DNA from: Sulfitobacter sp.
GTDB taxonomy: Bacteria; Pseudomonadota; Alphaproteobacteria; Rhodobacterales; Rhodobacteraceae
NCBI GenBank assembly: GCA_024636405.1
Contig: JAGXHC010000256.1
Span: forward strand, 1 to 15,080
Reading direction: 5' to 3'
Length of the DNA: 15,080 bases
Part shown: positions 6,790-14,443 of the stretch, in pieces
How positions within the stretch are numbered: the stretch's first letter is position 1
How the letters are laid out: each line of letters starts with the position of its first letter
Made by a program: the position numbers and the translations under genes
The notes under the pieces: generated by a model
What the model was told of the DNA's origin: nothing
The model's input: only the letters and a program-made list of their open reading frames with translations
Database searches by the model: none

Positions 6790-7468
6790 AATCGTGCTTG
6801 ATACGGAAACCACCGGATTCGACCCTGAAACAGGCGATCGCATTGTTGAAATCGGTGCGGTTGAACTGATGGGTCATGTGGCCACGGGCAAGACGTTTCA
6901 TGAATATATCAACCCCGAACGCGCGATGCCGGATGAGGCATTTCAGGTGCACGGTCTGGGCGACGAATTTCTCCGGGACAAACCAAAATTTGCGCAGGTG
7001 GGCCGCAAATTCAAGGATTTCATCGGCGACGCCAAGCTGATCATTCACAATGCAGCTTTTGATATAAAGTTTCTGAATGCGGAGCTGAAATGGATGGGCC
7101 TGCCGCTGATCCCGTGGGAGCAGGCGATTGATACCCTCGCCATTGCCCGCAAAAGATTCCCCGGATCACCCGCTTCGCTGGATGCCTTGTGTCGGCGGTT
7201 CGGCATCGACAATGGCGCGCGGACGTTGCACGGCGCGCTTTTGGACAGTGAAATTCTGGCGGAGGTTTATCTTGAGCTGATTGGCGGGCGACAGCCGGAC
7301 TTTGGCTTGTCTTCACGGCCTGAACGCAAAGCGGGCGATGCGGAACAGAACTGGACGCCGAAGCCACGGCCAATGCCGCTTCCATCCCGCCTGACGGCAG
7401 CAGAAGCCGCCGCCCACGCTGAATTTGTCAGCAAACTGGGCGACGGCGCAGTCTGGAATAAGATCTAG
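6782..7468 (+). CDS. dnaQ: DNA polymerase III epsilon subunit, 3'-5' proofreading exonuclease
   Basis: DnaQ is the proofreading subunit of the replicative polymerase core. The 228 residues carry all three exonuclease motifs of the DEDD(h) family: Asp7 and Glu9 in LDTETTG (Exo I), HNAAFD at 89-94 (Exo II), and HGALLDSE with His150 and Asp155 (Exo III). The C-terminal 60 residues are more variable, as expected of the tail that binds the polymerase subunit. The ribosome binding site GAGGG lies in the end of coaE. It is the last gene of the maf operon. Its TAG stop overlaps the secB stop on the other strand, so no terminator fits between them. Confidence 0.97.
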   Translation: MREIVLDTETTGFDPETGDRIVEIGAVELMGHVATGKTFHEYINPERAMPDEAFQVHGLGDEFLRDKPKFAQVGRKFKDFIGDAKLIIHNAAFDIKFLNAELKWMGLPLIPWEQAIDTLAIARKRFPGSPASLDALCRRFGIDNGARTLHGALLDSEILAEVYLELIGGRQPDFGLSSRPERKAGDAEQNWTPKPRPMPLPSRLTAAEAAAHAEFVSKLGDGAVWNKI

Positions 7469-7947
7469 GCGTCTGCCTTGGGTGGATTTTCCGCCTGACG
7501 ACGCGCGATTTCGTTGCGATAGAGCGACAGAAAGTCGATGTTTTCGAGGTTCAGTGGCGGAAAGCCGCCGTCGCGGGTCACATCGCTGACGACACGGCGC
7601 AGGAACGGAAAGATCATGCGCGGACATTCGATCAACAGATACGGGTGCATCTGATCCTCCGGTACGCCTTCGATCTGAAAAACACCGACATAGTCGATTT
7701 CAAAAACGAACAGCGTGGTGTCGGTATCTTTGCCCTTGGACGTGATGTTCAGCTTGATCGCGGTTTCGTATTGGTTCTCGCCTGATCGCTTTTTGGCATC
7801 CAGATTGACCTGAACCTTGACGTCGGGCTGCACATCGGACGGTGCGCCTTTTTGGGCCATGATATTTTCAAAGGACATGTCGCGGATGAATTGCCCCAGC
7901 ACCCGCATTTGCGGCTGTGGTGCGGCGGCGTTTTCGGCTTCGGCCAT
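7465..7947 (-). CDS. secB: Protein-export chaperone SecB
   Basis: SecB is a cytoplasmic tetrameric chaperone that keeps precursors unfolded and delivers them to SecA for export. The protein has 160 residues, as in other alphaproteobacteria. FIRDMSFEN starts the conserved core. VFEIDYVGVFQIEGVPED and LLIECPRMIFPFLRRVVSDVTRDGG contain the peptide-binding groove and the dimer interface. FPPLNLENIDF precedes a short charged tail. GGGAG lies about 7 bases before the ATG. It lies 60 bases after fxsA on the same strand and is convergent with dnaQ. secB close to dnaQ-coaE-aroE is a recurring alphaproteobacterial order. Confidence 0.97.
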   Translation of the reverse strand: MAEAENAAAPQPQMRVLGQFIRDMSFENIMAQKGAPSDVQPDVKVQVNLDAKKRSGENQYETAIKLNITSKGKDTDTTLFVFEIDYVGVFQIEGVPEDQMHPYLLIECPRMIFPFLRRVVSDVTRDGGFPPLNLENIDFLSLYRNEIARRQAENPPKADA

Positions 7948-8007
7948 TGTCGGCTCCCTGATCTGATGAATAATTTCGCAACGGCTTAGCAGCTTGGCAA
8001 ACTGCCC

Positions 8008-8487
8008 TCAATGCTTCGTGCGGCTGTTTGGACCCTTGGTTATCTCATCTTCGTTCGGGATCTCGTGAAAATCGGCGTCAATAATGTCACCGCGCCCCTG
8101 CTGCGGTGGGGGCTGTGACCCCGGTGTGCCAAAGCCCTGAACTTTGATCCGGTCGCGGATTGCGCGGAACGCTGCTTGTCGGACTTGGGGGATCAGAAAG
8201 GAAAATCCAACGGCGTCGGTGAAAAATCCGGGCGTCAGCAACAGCGCGCCGGCAAAAAGAATCATCGCTCCGTGGACAAGCGGTTCCGTGGGGTCGCGCA
8301 TGTCAGAGAACGAACTGCGCAGTTGCCCCAGCGCAATCGCCCCCTGCGACCGCACCAGCCAAGTGCCCAGCACGGCAGTAAAAATAACAATGGCCAACGT
8401 CCAGCCAAGGCCGATAGCGCCGCCAATCTGGATGAACAGCGTAATCTCGATCAGGGGCACGGCAATAAATGCCAGAAGCAGCCACAT
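8008..8487 (-). CDS. fxsA: FxsA family membrane protein
   Basis: FxsA is an inner-membrane protein. In E. coli its overexpression relieves exclusion of phage T7 by F plasmid PifA; its normal role is unknown. The protein has 159 residues. Hydrophobic segments lie at about 1-22, 25-45 and 73-95, with the conserved IEITLFIQIG and GALLLTPGFFTDAVGF, and a hydrophilic C-terminal tail follows. I start at 8487 (MWLLLAFIAVPLIEI) with AAAGGA upstream; the longer frame to 8538 adds 17 residues that fit neither a membrane segment nor the family. It is divergent from the Tim44-domain gene across 105 bases and probably cotranscribed with secB. Confidence 0.9.
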   Translation of the reverse strand: MWLLLAFIAVPLIEITLFIQIGGAIGLGWTLAIVIFTAVLGTWLVRSQGAIALGQLRSSFSDMRDPTEPLVHGAMILFAGALLLTPGFFTDAVGFSFLIPQVRQAAFRAIRDRIKVQGFGTPGSQPPPQQGRGDIIDADFHEIPNEDEITKGPNSRTKH

Positions 8488-8592
8488 GGCAAATGGTCCT
8501 TTCGCAGGGGGCAGAGTGGACTTGCCCCGGTCAAGCACCTACATAAGGCGTCAAGACGCATGTTTCCATGCTTTGCCCTAAACGAGGTTCCG

Positions 8593-9252
8593 ATGAATTC
8601 ACCAATGATCCAGCTTCTGGTGCTTGCCGGTATTGCGGTATTCCTGATTCTGCGGCTGAAAAACGTACTTGGGACGCGGGAAGGTTTTGAAAAACCGCCC
8701 GTCACCGATCAGACGACATCCAAGCGCAGCGGTCCGGCGCTTGAGGTTATCGAAGGCGGCCCCGATCTGGACATCACAGACCACGTTGCCGAAGACAGCG
8801 CACAGGGCAAGGCACTGGCGCAGATGAAGCGGCTTGAGCCGTCATTCGGGGTTAACGACTTTCTTCAAGGGGCTCGCGGTGCCTATGAAATGATCGTTAT
8901 GGGCTATGAACGCGGCGAACTTGCCGAGATTCAGCCGTTTCTGGCGGAAGACATCTATGAAAGCTTTGTTGATGGCGTTGCCGCGCGCGAAGATCAGGGC
9001 CTGACCATCGAGGCGAGCTTCTTTGGTGTAAAGGAAATGGAGTTGGTGAATGCAACGCTGGACCCCGATACCAACGAAGGCGAACTGACAGTGCGCTTTG
9101 TTGCTGAACTGACCTCTGCCGTGCGCGACAAGGGCGGCGACATCATCGAAGGCAGCACCACCGAAGTTAAGCGTCAGAAAGATGTCTGGGTGTTTGCCCG
9201 CATCATGGGCTCGGATGATCCGAATTGGCTGCTGGTTTCTACAGACGGATAA
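8593..9252 (+). CDS. Tim44/TimA-like domain membrane-anchored protein
   Basis: The protein has 219 residues. One N-terminal membrane segment (about residues 5-20, IQLLVLAGIAVFLILR) is followed by LKNVLGTREGFE, a linker, and a Tim44-like domain from about SFGVNDFLQGARGAYEMIVMGY to the end. Mitochondrial Tim44 tethers the import motor to the channel, and bacterial TimA-type proteins are thought to associate with the inner membrane; the function here is not known. GAGG lies 6 bases before the ATG at 8593. The open frame extends to 8176, but that part runs antisense through fxsA. It overlaps mltA by 28 bases and heads that operon. Confidence 0.88.
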   Translation: MNSPMIQLLVLAGIAVFLILRLKNVLGTREGFEKPPVTDQTTSKRSGPALEVIEGGPDLDITDHVAEDSAQGKALAQMKRLEPSFGVNDFLQGARGAYEMIVMGYERGELAEIQPFLAEDIYESFVDGVAAREDQGLTIEASFFGVKEMELVNATLDPDTNEGELTVRFVAELTSAVRDKGGDIIEGSTTEVKRQKDVWVFARIMGSDDPNWLLVSTDG

Positions 9253-10286
9253 GCCACGGCGCTGCTGCGCTGGCTTTAATTGGGGTGTTCCTGATGAGCA
9301 GTGCCGCAGCGTCGGACTTGCGTTACGAGGTTCTTGACTTCGATCAGCTTGACGGTTGGGAGAAGGATGACCACGCCGCCGCGCTGCGCGTTTTTCTGAA
9401 TACCTGCGGTGACATGGACGATATAGACTGGCGTGCCGTGTGTAAATTTGCGCGCACTGACCCGGACCCCAAACAGTTTTTCGAACTTTTTTTCCGGCCT
9501 GTCCTGATCGAGGATGGCGCAGACGCGATGTTCACAGGGTATTTTGAGCCTGAACTTGACGGTGATCTGTACCGTTCCGCGCGATACCAGTATCCGATCT
9601 ACGCCATGCCCCCCGAAGCGTTGGAGACAAACCCCTGGCTGACCCGCCGTCAGATCCTGGACGGTGACGCAATGAACGGACGCGGGCTTGAGATTGCCTG
9701 GGTCGATGACCCGGTCGAGCTTTTCTTTTTGCAAATTCAGGGGTCCGGTCGCGTGCGTCTGCCCGATGGCCGCTATCTTCGTGTGGGGTATCGCGGGGCG
9801 AACGGGCATCCCTACCGCTCCATCGGCGTCGAACTGGTGCGCCGGGGCGTTTATGAGCCGCACCAGGTCAGCGCAGAGGTGATCAAGTCATGGGTGCGCC
9901 GCAATCCCGAAGAGGGTCGCGAGCTTTTGTATCATAACCCGTCCTACGTTTTTTTTCGCGAAGTCAGCAAAGTGCCGGCGGATCAGGGGCCGTTGGGCGC
10001 AATGAACCGATCCGTTACGACCCTGCGCACGATTGCGGTTGATCCGTCGATTGTGAAACTAGGCTCGCCTGTGTGGATCGAAAAGGATGGTAACGGCCCA
10101 ATGCGGCGGTTGATGATCGCTCAAGACACCGGATCGGCGATCAAGGGCGCGCAGCGGGCGGATGTCTTTTTCGGCACCGGTGATGCGGCGGGCAAGGCGG
10201 CGGGGATGCTGCGCGATCCTGGCCGTATGCTTGTGCTGATGCCAATTCAACGCGCCTATGCCCTGCTGCCTGAAAGCGCCTTATGA
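9225..10286 (+). CDS. mltA: Membrane-bound lytic murein transglycosylase A-type (MltA)
   Basis: MltA cleaves the glycan strands of peptidoglycan between MurNAc and GlcNAc with formation of 1,6-anhydromuramyl ends, in the periplasm. The 353 residues begin with a signal peptide: arginines at 7-8, a hydrophobic stretch to about 24, and a likely cleavage after SSAAA. There is no lipobox cysteine, so unlike E. coli MltA it is probably not a lipoprotein. The MltA domain starts at TGYFEPEL (104-111) and includes LQIQGSGR. The C-terminal 3D domain has MIAQDTGSAIKG and RADVFFGTG, with conserved Asp301 and Asp313, one of which should be catalytic. The start is TTG; the preceding in-frame codons end in a stop at 9216, and only this start gives the full signal peptide. 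Confidence 0.92.
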   Translation: MAAGFYRRISHGAAALALIGVFLMSSAAASDLRYEVLDFDQLDGWEKDDHAAALRVFLNTCGDMDDIDWRAVCKFARTDPDPKQFFELFFRPVLIEDGADAMFTGYFEPELDGDLYRSARYQYPIYAMPPEALETNPWLTRRQILDGDAMNGRGLEIAWVDDPVELFFLQIQGSGRVRLPDGRYLRVGYRGANGHPYRSIGVELVRRGVYEPHQVSAEVIKSWVRRNPEEGRELLYHNPSYVFFREVSKVPADQGPLGAMNRSVTTLRTIAVDPSIVKLGSPVWIEKDGNGPMRRLMIAQDTGSAIKGAQRADVFFGTGDAAGKAAGMLRDPGRMLVLMPIQRAYALLPESAL

Positions 10287-10864
10287 AGCGGCGGCGGCTA
10301 AGCGACGATGATCTTGCCTTGTGGCGAAAAGTGACGGAGCGGACGGAACGGCTTGACCTGAAGTCGCTGTTCACCCCGCAGATTGATGCGCCCGCACCCT
10401 CCGCCCCGGCGGTGCGCAAGGCGAAATCCGTGTTGATGGGAAAACCGCACGGCACGCTGCAACGCCGCGCGCACGATCTGTCGCCATCCCTGCCGGACCA
10501 GATCCGCAGCACGCCGGTGCAGATGGACAAGAACGCGTTTGGCAAGCTTAAACGCGGCAAACTGCGCCCCGAGGGGCGGATTGATCTGCACGGTATGACG
10601 CTGGATCGCGCGCATCCCGCCCTGACACAATTCGTCATTGCGTCCCACAAGCGCGGCAGACGGTTGGTGCTGGTGATCACGGGCAAAGGCAAGCTGCGCG
10701 ATGAGGGTGGCCCGATCCCGGTGCGTCACGGCGTGTTGCGCCATCAGGTGCCGCAATGGTTGTCGATGGCGCCGCTGTCGTCGCTGGTGTTGCAGGTATC
10801 ACAAGCGCACATCAGCCACGGCGGCGGCGGCGCCTATTATGTTTATCTGCGGCGCAACCGCTAA
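10283..10864 (+). CDS. Smr/MutS2-domain protein
   Basis: This 193-residue protein carries a C-terminal Smr domain, the small nuclease-like domain also found at the end of MutS2. DLHGMTLDRA is at 101-110, VITGKGK at 131-137, the conserved VRHGVLRHQVPQWL follows, and AHISHGGGGAYYVYLRR ends it. The N-terminal 90 residues are basic and probably disordered. In E. coli the stand-alone homologue SmrB cleaves mRNA at collided ribosomes and SmrA is less clear; which role applies here cannot be told. Its ATG overlaps the mltA stop by four bases. Its TAA overlaps the stop of the MFS gene on the other strand. Confidence 0.9.
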   Translation: MKRRRLSDDDLALWRKVTERTERLDLKSLFTPQIDAPAPSAPAVRKAKSVLMGKPHGTLQRRAHDLSPSLPDQIRSTPVQMDKNAFGKLKRGKLRPEGRIDLHGMTLDRAHPALTQFVIASHKRGRRLVLVITGKGKLRDEGGPIPVRHGVLRHQVPQWLSMAPLSSLVLQVSQAHISHGGGGAYYVYLRRNR

Positions 10865-12078
10865 CGCTGCAACCGAGATACATGCGTGACGATGCCAAAA
10901 GTCGCCAGCACCGCGGCCAGAACATAGAAAACCGCAATCGGCACCATTTGAGCGGGGAAGTTGATCCCAAGGTCAATCAGCCCGCCAGTGATCCCCGGCC
11001 CGATGGCCGACCCGAAAACCATCAGCGCCGCCGCTGCCGCCTTGATCGCGCCCAGATGCCTCGTGCCGAAATATTCGGCCCAAAATGCGGCCGGCGCGGT
11101 GGATTGCATCCCCTGCCCCATGCCAAAAATGATGAGCCCGACGCCAGCCATCCAGATCGTGTCGGCATAGGCCAGCACGATGAATGATACCGCGAAGGGC
11201 AGCATTTGAACCGGCACAACACGGCTGACGCCGAAACGGTCGATCGCCCAGCCGGATACAAAGGTGCTGATCACCGATGAGACCGTATAGACCGGCATCA
11301 ACGCCACGAATGCGACCAGTTCCCATCCCTTTACCTCAACCAGATGGACCTGTTGAAAAAACAGCGCCGTTCCCCACGCCGATGGTCCCAGAACCAGCGG
11401 GATCATCAACCAGAAAAGCGGGCTGCGCAGCATTTGCGGCCGGGTCCAGTGACGGCCATCCATGCCCGTAATCTGTGCTTCATCCGCCATCGATTGTGGC
11501 GTGCGTTCGCGGCGCAGCAAGACAAGAAGTATGGGAATTGTGATCACGACCAGCGCCGCAGCCAGCACCCAAAGGCTGCGCCAATGAAAGCTGGCGAACA
11601 GTGCCACGAACACCACCGGCAGGATCGCCTGACCGGCGGCAAACCCCATAGACGACAATGACAGCGCCTTGCCGCGCGTCGCCTCGAACCAGCGGACCAT
11701 GGCGACCGCGCCAAGTTGCGACATCATCCCCTGCCCCGTCAGCCGCAGCGCATAGATGACAAAAACCAGCGCGATCCAGTTCGGCACCGCCGCCATCGCC
11801 AGACAGGCAAAGGCCAGCGCCACCATCACGCCCACGGCCAACACGCGCACGCGGAAACGGTCAGTCAGGACACCGGCCCAGACCATCGCGATTGCCGACA
11901 TCGTCGTGCCGATGGTATAGATCCCGCCCCACTGTCCGTCGCTGAGTGAAAACTCCCCTTTTATCTCACCTGCAAATAGCGAGATGAAATAGGTCTGCCC
12001 GTAGGACGAGGTGAAGGTCAGCAGGAAACCTGCCAACAGGAACAGCCAGTTGCGGCGCAGGAAGCGAAGATAATCCAT
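10861..12078 (-). CDS. Major facilitator superfamily transporter
   Basis: The protein has 405 residues with about 12 hydrophobic segments in two halves of six. The first half has the MFS motif A region GVLTDRFRVRVL between helices 2 and 3, and the cytoplasmic mid-loop is around RRERTPQSMADEAQITGMDGRHW. The second half has the related SGWAIDRFGVSRV. GMGQGMQSTAP in helix 10 resembles monocarboxylate or oxalate/formate transporters, but the substrate cannot be assigned. The ATG at 12078 has AAGGGG only one base upstream. Both ATG and Shine-Dalgarno lie in a hairpin. It follows hslU by 37 bases and could be cotranscribed with hslVU. Confidence 0.88.
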   Translation of the reverse strand: MDYLRFLRRNWLFLLAGFLLTFTSSYGQTYFISLFAGEIKGEFSLSDGQWGGIYTIGTTMSAIAMVWAGVLTDRFRVRVLAVGVMVALAFACLAMAAVPNWIALVFVIYALRLTGQGMMSQLGAVAMVRWFEATRGKALSLSSMGFAAGQAILPVVFVALFASFHWRSLWVLAAALVVITIPILLVLLRRERTPQSMADEAQITGMDGRHWTRPQMLRSPLFWLMIPLVLGPSAWGTALFFQQVHLVEVKGWELVAFVALMPVYTVSSVISTFVSGWAIDRFGVSRVVPVQMLPFAVSFIVLAYADTIWMAGVGLIIFGMGQGMQSTAPAAFWAEYFGTRHLGAIKAAAAALMVFGSAIGPGITGGLIDLGINFPAQMVPIAVFYVLAAVLATFGIVTHVSRLQR

Positions 12079-12101
12079 GCCCCTTCATCTGCGGGGCATG
12101 G
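12075..12101 (-). promoter_or_regulatory. Hairpin covering the start codon and Shine-Dalgarno of the MFS gene
   Basis: CCATGCCCC (12075-12083) and GGGGCATGG (12093-12101) are perfect nine-base complements around a nine-base loop. In the minus-strand RNA the second arm holds both AAGGGG and the AUG of the MFS gene. No T-tract follows, so it is not an intrinsic terminator for hslU. It would hinder ribosome access if formed. Confidence 0.55.
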
Positions 12102-12115
12102 AGAAAAGAAAAGAC

Positions 12116-13417
12116 CTAAAGCACGTAACGCGACAGATCCGTGGACCGTGTCAGCTCGCCCAGATTGGTTTCGACAAAGTCGGCGTTTACCACGACTTCG
12201 TCACCACCCCGGTCCGGCGCAGTAAAGGAAAGTTCCTCAAACACCCGCTCCATCACGGTATAAAGCCGCCGCGCACCAATGTTTTCAACGGAGTGATTCA
12301 CATCAGCAGCGATTTTGGCCAACGCCTTGATCCCGTCTTCGGTAAAGCTGACGGTGACGTTTTCCGTGCCCATCAGCGCGGTATATTGCAGCGTCAACGC
12401 ATTGTCGGTTTCTGTGAGAATTCGCACGAAATCGCCTTCGGTCAGCGCGCGCAATTCAACCCGGATCGGCAAACGGCCCTGAAGTTCCGGCAGCAGGTCC
12501 GATGGTTTCGCGATGTGGAAAGCGCCCGAGGCAATGAACAGGATGTGGTCAGTCCTGACCGGACCGTACTTTGTGCTGACGGTTGTGCCCTCAATCAGCG
12601 GCAACAGATCGCGCTGCACGCCTTCGCGGCTGACATCGCCGCCGCGCGCATCGGAACGGGCGCAGACCTTGTCAATTTCATCAAGGAAAACAATGCCGTT
12701 TTGCTCAACCGCTTCAATCGCGGCACGGTTCACGGTTTCATCGTCCAACAGTTTATCGGCCTCCTGCCCCACCAGAACGCCATAGCTTTCTTTCACGGAC
12801 AAACGCTTTTTCGTCGTGCGGCCGCCCATCGCTTTGCCAAAGATATCGCCAAGGTTCATCATGCCCGCGCCGGGCTGGCCGGGGATGTCCATCATGGGAA
12901 ACGGGCTGGAGGTATCGGCGATCTCCAGCTCGATCATGGTGTCGTCCAATTCATCTGCGCGCAGTTTCTTGCGGAACATTTCGCGGGTGCCGTCGCGGGC
13001 ATCGGTGCCGGCGATGGCATCGATCACGCGTTCCTCTGCGGCATGGCGGGCTTTGGCATTCACCTCTTCGCGCATGTGGTCGCGGGTCATCACAATGGCG
13101 CCGTCAACCAGATCGCGGATGATCTGTTCCACGTCGCGCCCGACATAGCCGACTTCGGTAAACTTCGTCGCTTCAACCTTGAGGAACGGCGCGCGCGCAA
13201 GTTTCGCCAAACGGCGGCTGATTTCGGTCTTGCCGACGCCGGTGGGGCCGATCATCAGAATGTTTTTCGGGTATACTTCGTCGCGCAAATCGTCGGCCAG
13301 TTGCTTGCGCCGCCAGCGGTTGCGCAAGGCCACGGCAACGGCGCGTTTCGCATCACTTTGGCCAATGATATAGCGATCAAGTTCGCTGACGATTTCGCGG
13401 GGTGTCAGATCGGTCAT
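12116..13417 (-). CDS. hslU: HslU, ATPase subunit of the HslVU protease
   Basis: HslU (ClpY) is the AAA+ hexamer that unfolds proteins and feeds them to HslV. The protein has 433 residues. Walker A GPTGVGKT is at about 57-64, the pore loop GYVG at 90-93, and the intermediate domain spans roughly 110-235. Walker B IVFLDEID is at about 242-249. The conserved C-terminus LSRYVL is the tail that docks into HslV pockets and activates it. I start at 13417 ([14 protein letters not shown]), where ATGA overlaps the hslV stop. The frame reaches 13462, but the extra 15 residues lie inside hslV. Confidence 0.97.
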   Translation of the reverse strand: MTDLTPREIVSELDRYIIGQSDAKRAVAVALRNRWRRKQLADDLRDEVYPKNILMIGPTGVGKTEISRRLAKLARAPFLKVEATKFTEVGYVGRDVEQIIRDLVDGAIVMTRDHMREEVNAKARHAAEERVIDAIAGTDARDGTREMFRKKLRADELDDTMIELEIADTSSPFPMMDIPGQPGAGMMNLGDIFGKAMGGRTTKKRLSVKESYGVLVGQEADKLLDDETVNRAAIEAVEQNGIVFLDEIDKVCARSDARGGDVSREGVQRDLLPLIEGTTVSTKYGPVRTDHILFIASGAFHIAKPSDLLPELQGRLPIRVELRALTEGDFVRILTETDNALTLQYTALMGTENVTVSFTEDGIKALAKIAADVNHSVENIGARRLYTVMERVFEELSFTAPDRGGDEVVVNADFVETNLGELTRSTDLSRYVL

Positions 13418-13971
13418 TTGGATATCTTCTCCACCGTCAGGTTGCCGTTGGTATACACGCAAATGTCCGCCGCAATTGCCATTGCTGCACGCGCCAGCGT
13501 TTCCGCATCGCGGTCGCTGTCCATCATGCCGCGCGCGGCGGCCAGCGCATAGTTGCCACCCGATCCGATGGCGGCAACATCATGTTCCGGCTCAAGCACG
13601 TCACCCGCGCCGGCGATCACCAAAAGATCGTCGCCGTCCGTGACAATAAGCATCGCTTCAAGTTTTTGCAGGTACTTGTCAGTGCGCCAGTCCTTGGCCA
13701 GTTCCACGCTGGCGCGTTGCAACTGGCCGGGATGCGCTTCCAGCTTTGTTTCAAGCCGTTCAAGCAGGGAAAAGGCATCGGCTGTGGACCCCGCAAACCC
13801 GGCGATAACCTCGTGCCCGCCGACGTTCAACCTGCGCACTTTGCGCGCCGTTCCCTTGATCACGGTCTGGCCCAGACTGACCTGTCCGTCCCCGGCGATA
13901 ACGATCTCACCGCCCTTGCGGACACCGATGATCGTGGTCCCGTGCCATCCGGGGAAATCCTGTTTTGACAT
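13414..13971 (-). CDS. hslV: HslV, proteolytic subunit of the HslVU protease
   Basis: HslV (ClpQ) is a threonine peptidase of the proteasome beta fold that forms a double hexamer with HslU. The protein has 185 residues. The sequence [12 protein letters not shown] places the catalytic threonine at Thr12, after an 11-residue extension ([11 protein letters not shown]) that must be removed; E. coli HslV loses only Met1. [34 protein letters not shown] and [15 protein letters not shown] are core motifs. The start at 13971 has AGGAGG six bases upstream; the longer frame to 14082 crosses the promoter and hairpin and is rejected. Confidence 0.97.
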   Translation of the reverse strand: MSKQDFPGWHGTTIIGVRKGGEIVIAGDGQVSLGQTVIKGTARKVRRLNVGGHEVIAGFAGSTADAFSLLERLETKLEAHPGQLQRASVELAKDWRTDKYLQKLEAMLIVTDGDDLLVIAGAGDVLEPEHDVAAIGSGGNYALAAARGMMDSDRDAETLARAAMAIAADICVYTNGNLTVEKISK

Positions 13972-13994
13972 GCGCGGCCTCCTGACTTTGGCTT

Positions 13995-14024
13995 TATATG
14001 ACCCTCGGGTGACTGCGGTACAAG
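13995..14024 (-). promoter_or_regulatory. Possible heat-shock (RpoH) promoter of hslVU
   Basis: On the minus strand CTTG (14024-14021) is followed by CATATA (14000-13995), with 17 bases between TTGTAC and CATATA. This resembles sigma-32-type promoters (CTTG and a CATNT-containing -10). The start point would fall near 13988, leaving a short leader that still contains AGGAGG. hslVU is a classical heat-shock operon, which agrees. Confidence 0.45.
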
Positions 14025-14043
14025 GGCAACCCCCGGATGCACA

Positions 14044-14068
14044 AAGGGCGCCCGATCGGGACGCCCTT
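14044..14068 (-). terminator. Hairpin after trxA, probable terminator
   Basis: AAGGGCG (14044-14050) pairs with CGCCCTT (14062-14068). Inside it the palindrome CCCGATCGGG adds three more pairs and leaves a GATC tetraloop, with one bulged base. The stem starts 20 bases after the trxA stop. Only a short T-run follows on the minus strand, so it would be a U-poor terminator or an mRNA 3' end stabiliser. Confidence 0.6.
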
Positions 14069-14087
14069 GGCAAAAAGATCAATGTTT

Positions 14088-14408
14088 TCAGATGCTGTCT
14101 TCGATCCAGCGCTTCAGATCCGCCTTGGGTCGCGCGCCTGCCATGTTCGATACAACTTCACCGTCCTTGAAGATGAACAGCGCCGGAATGCCGCGCACGC
14201 CCATCTGCGCCGGGGAGTTGGGGTTATCGTCGACGTTCACTTTGACGACCTTTACCTTACCGTCCATTTCTGCGGACAATTCTTCAAGCGACGGGCCGAT
14301 TTGCTTGCATGGTCCGCACCATTCGGCCCAGAAATCCACCACTACGGGGATATCGGAATTTTTGACTTCGGCGTCGAATGTGGCGTCGGTGACTGCGACG
14401 GTTGCCAT
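14088..14408 (-). CDS. trxA: Thioredoxin
   Basis: Thioredoxin is the small cytoplasmic disulfide reductase, kept reduced by thioredoxin reductase. The 106 residues are the normal length. The active site WCGPC is at 30-34 after VVVDFWAE, the conserved aspartate is Asp25, and the cis-proline is Pro75 in [16 protein letters not shown] and the G..... K helix at the C-terminus complete the fold. AGGAGAG lies about 5 bases before the ATG. It lies 35 bases after addA on the same strand, a common pair in Rhodobacterales, and is followed by a hairpin. Confidence 0.98.
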   Translation of the reverse strand: MATVAVTDATFDAEVKNSDIPVVVDFWAEWCGPCKQIGPSLEELSAEMDGKVKVVKVNVDDNPNSPAQMGVRGIPALFIFKDGEVVSNMAGARPKADLKRWIEDSI

Positions 14409-14443
14409 GATGCTCTCCTGACAGAATGGGTTAGGGGATGAAC

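Noticed and set aside
12077..13552. 491-residue open frame on the plus strand
   Set aside because: It runs antisense across hslU, whose motifs are complete. The composition is typical of a shadow frame in GC-rich DNA, and no family is recognisable.
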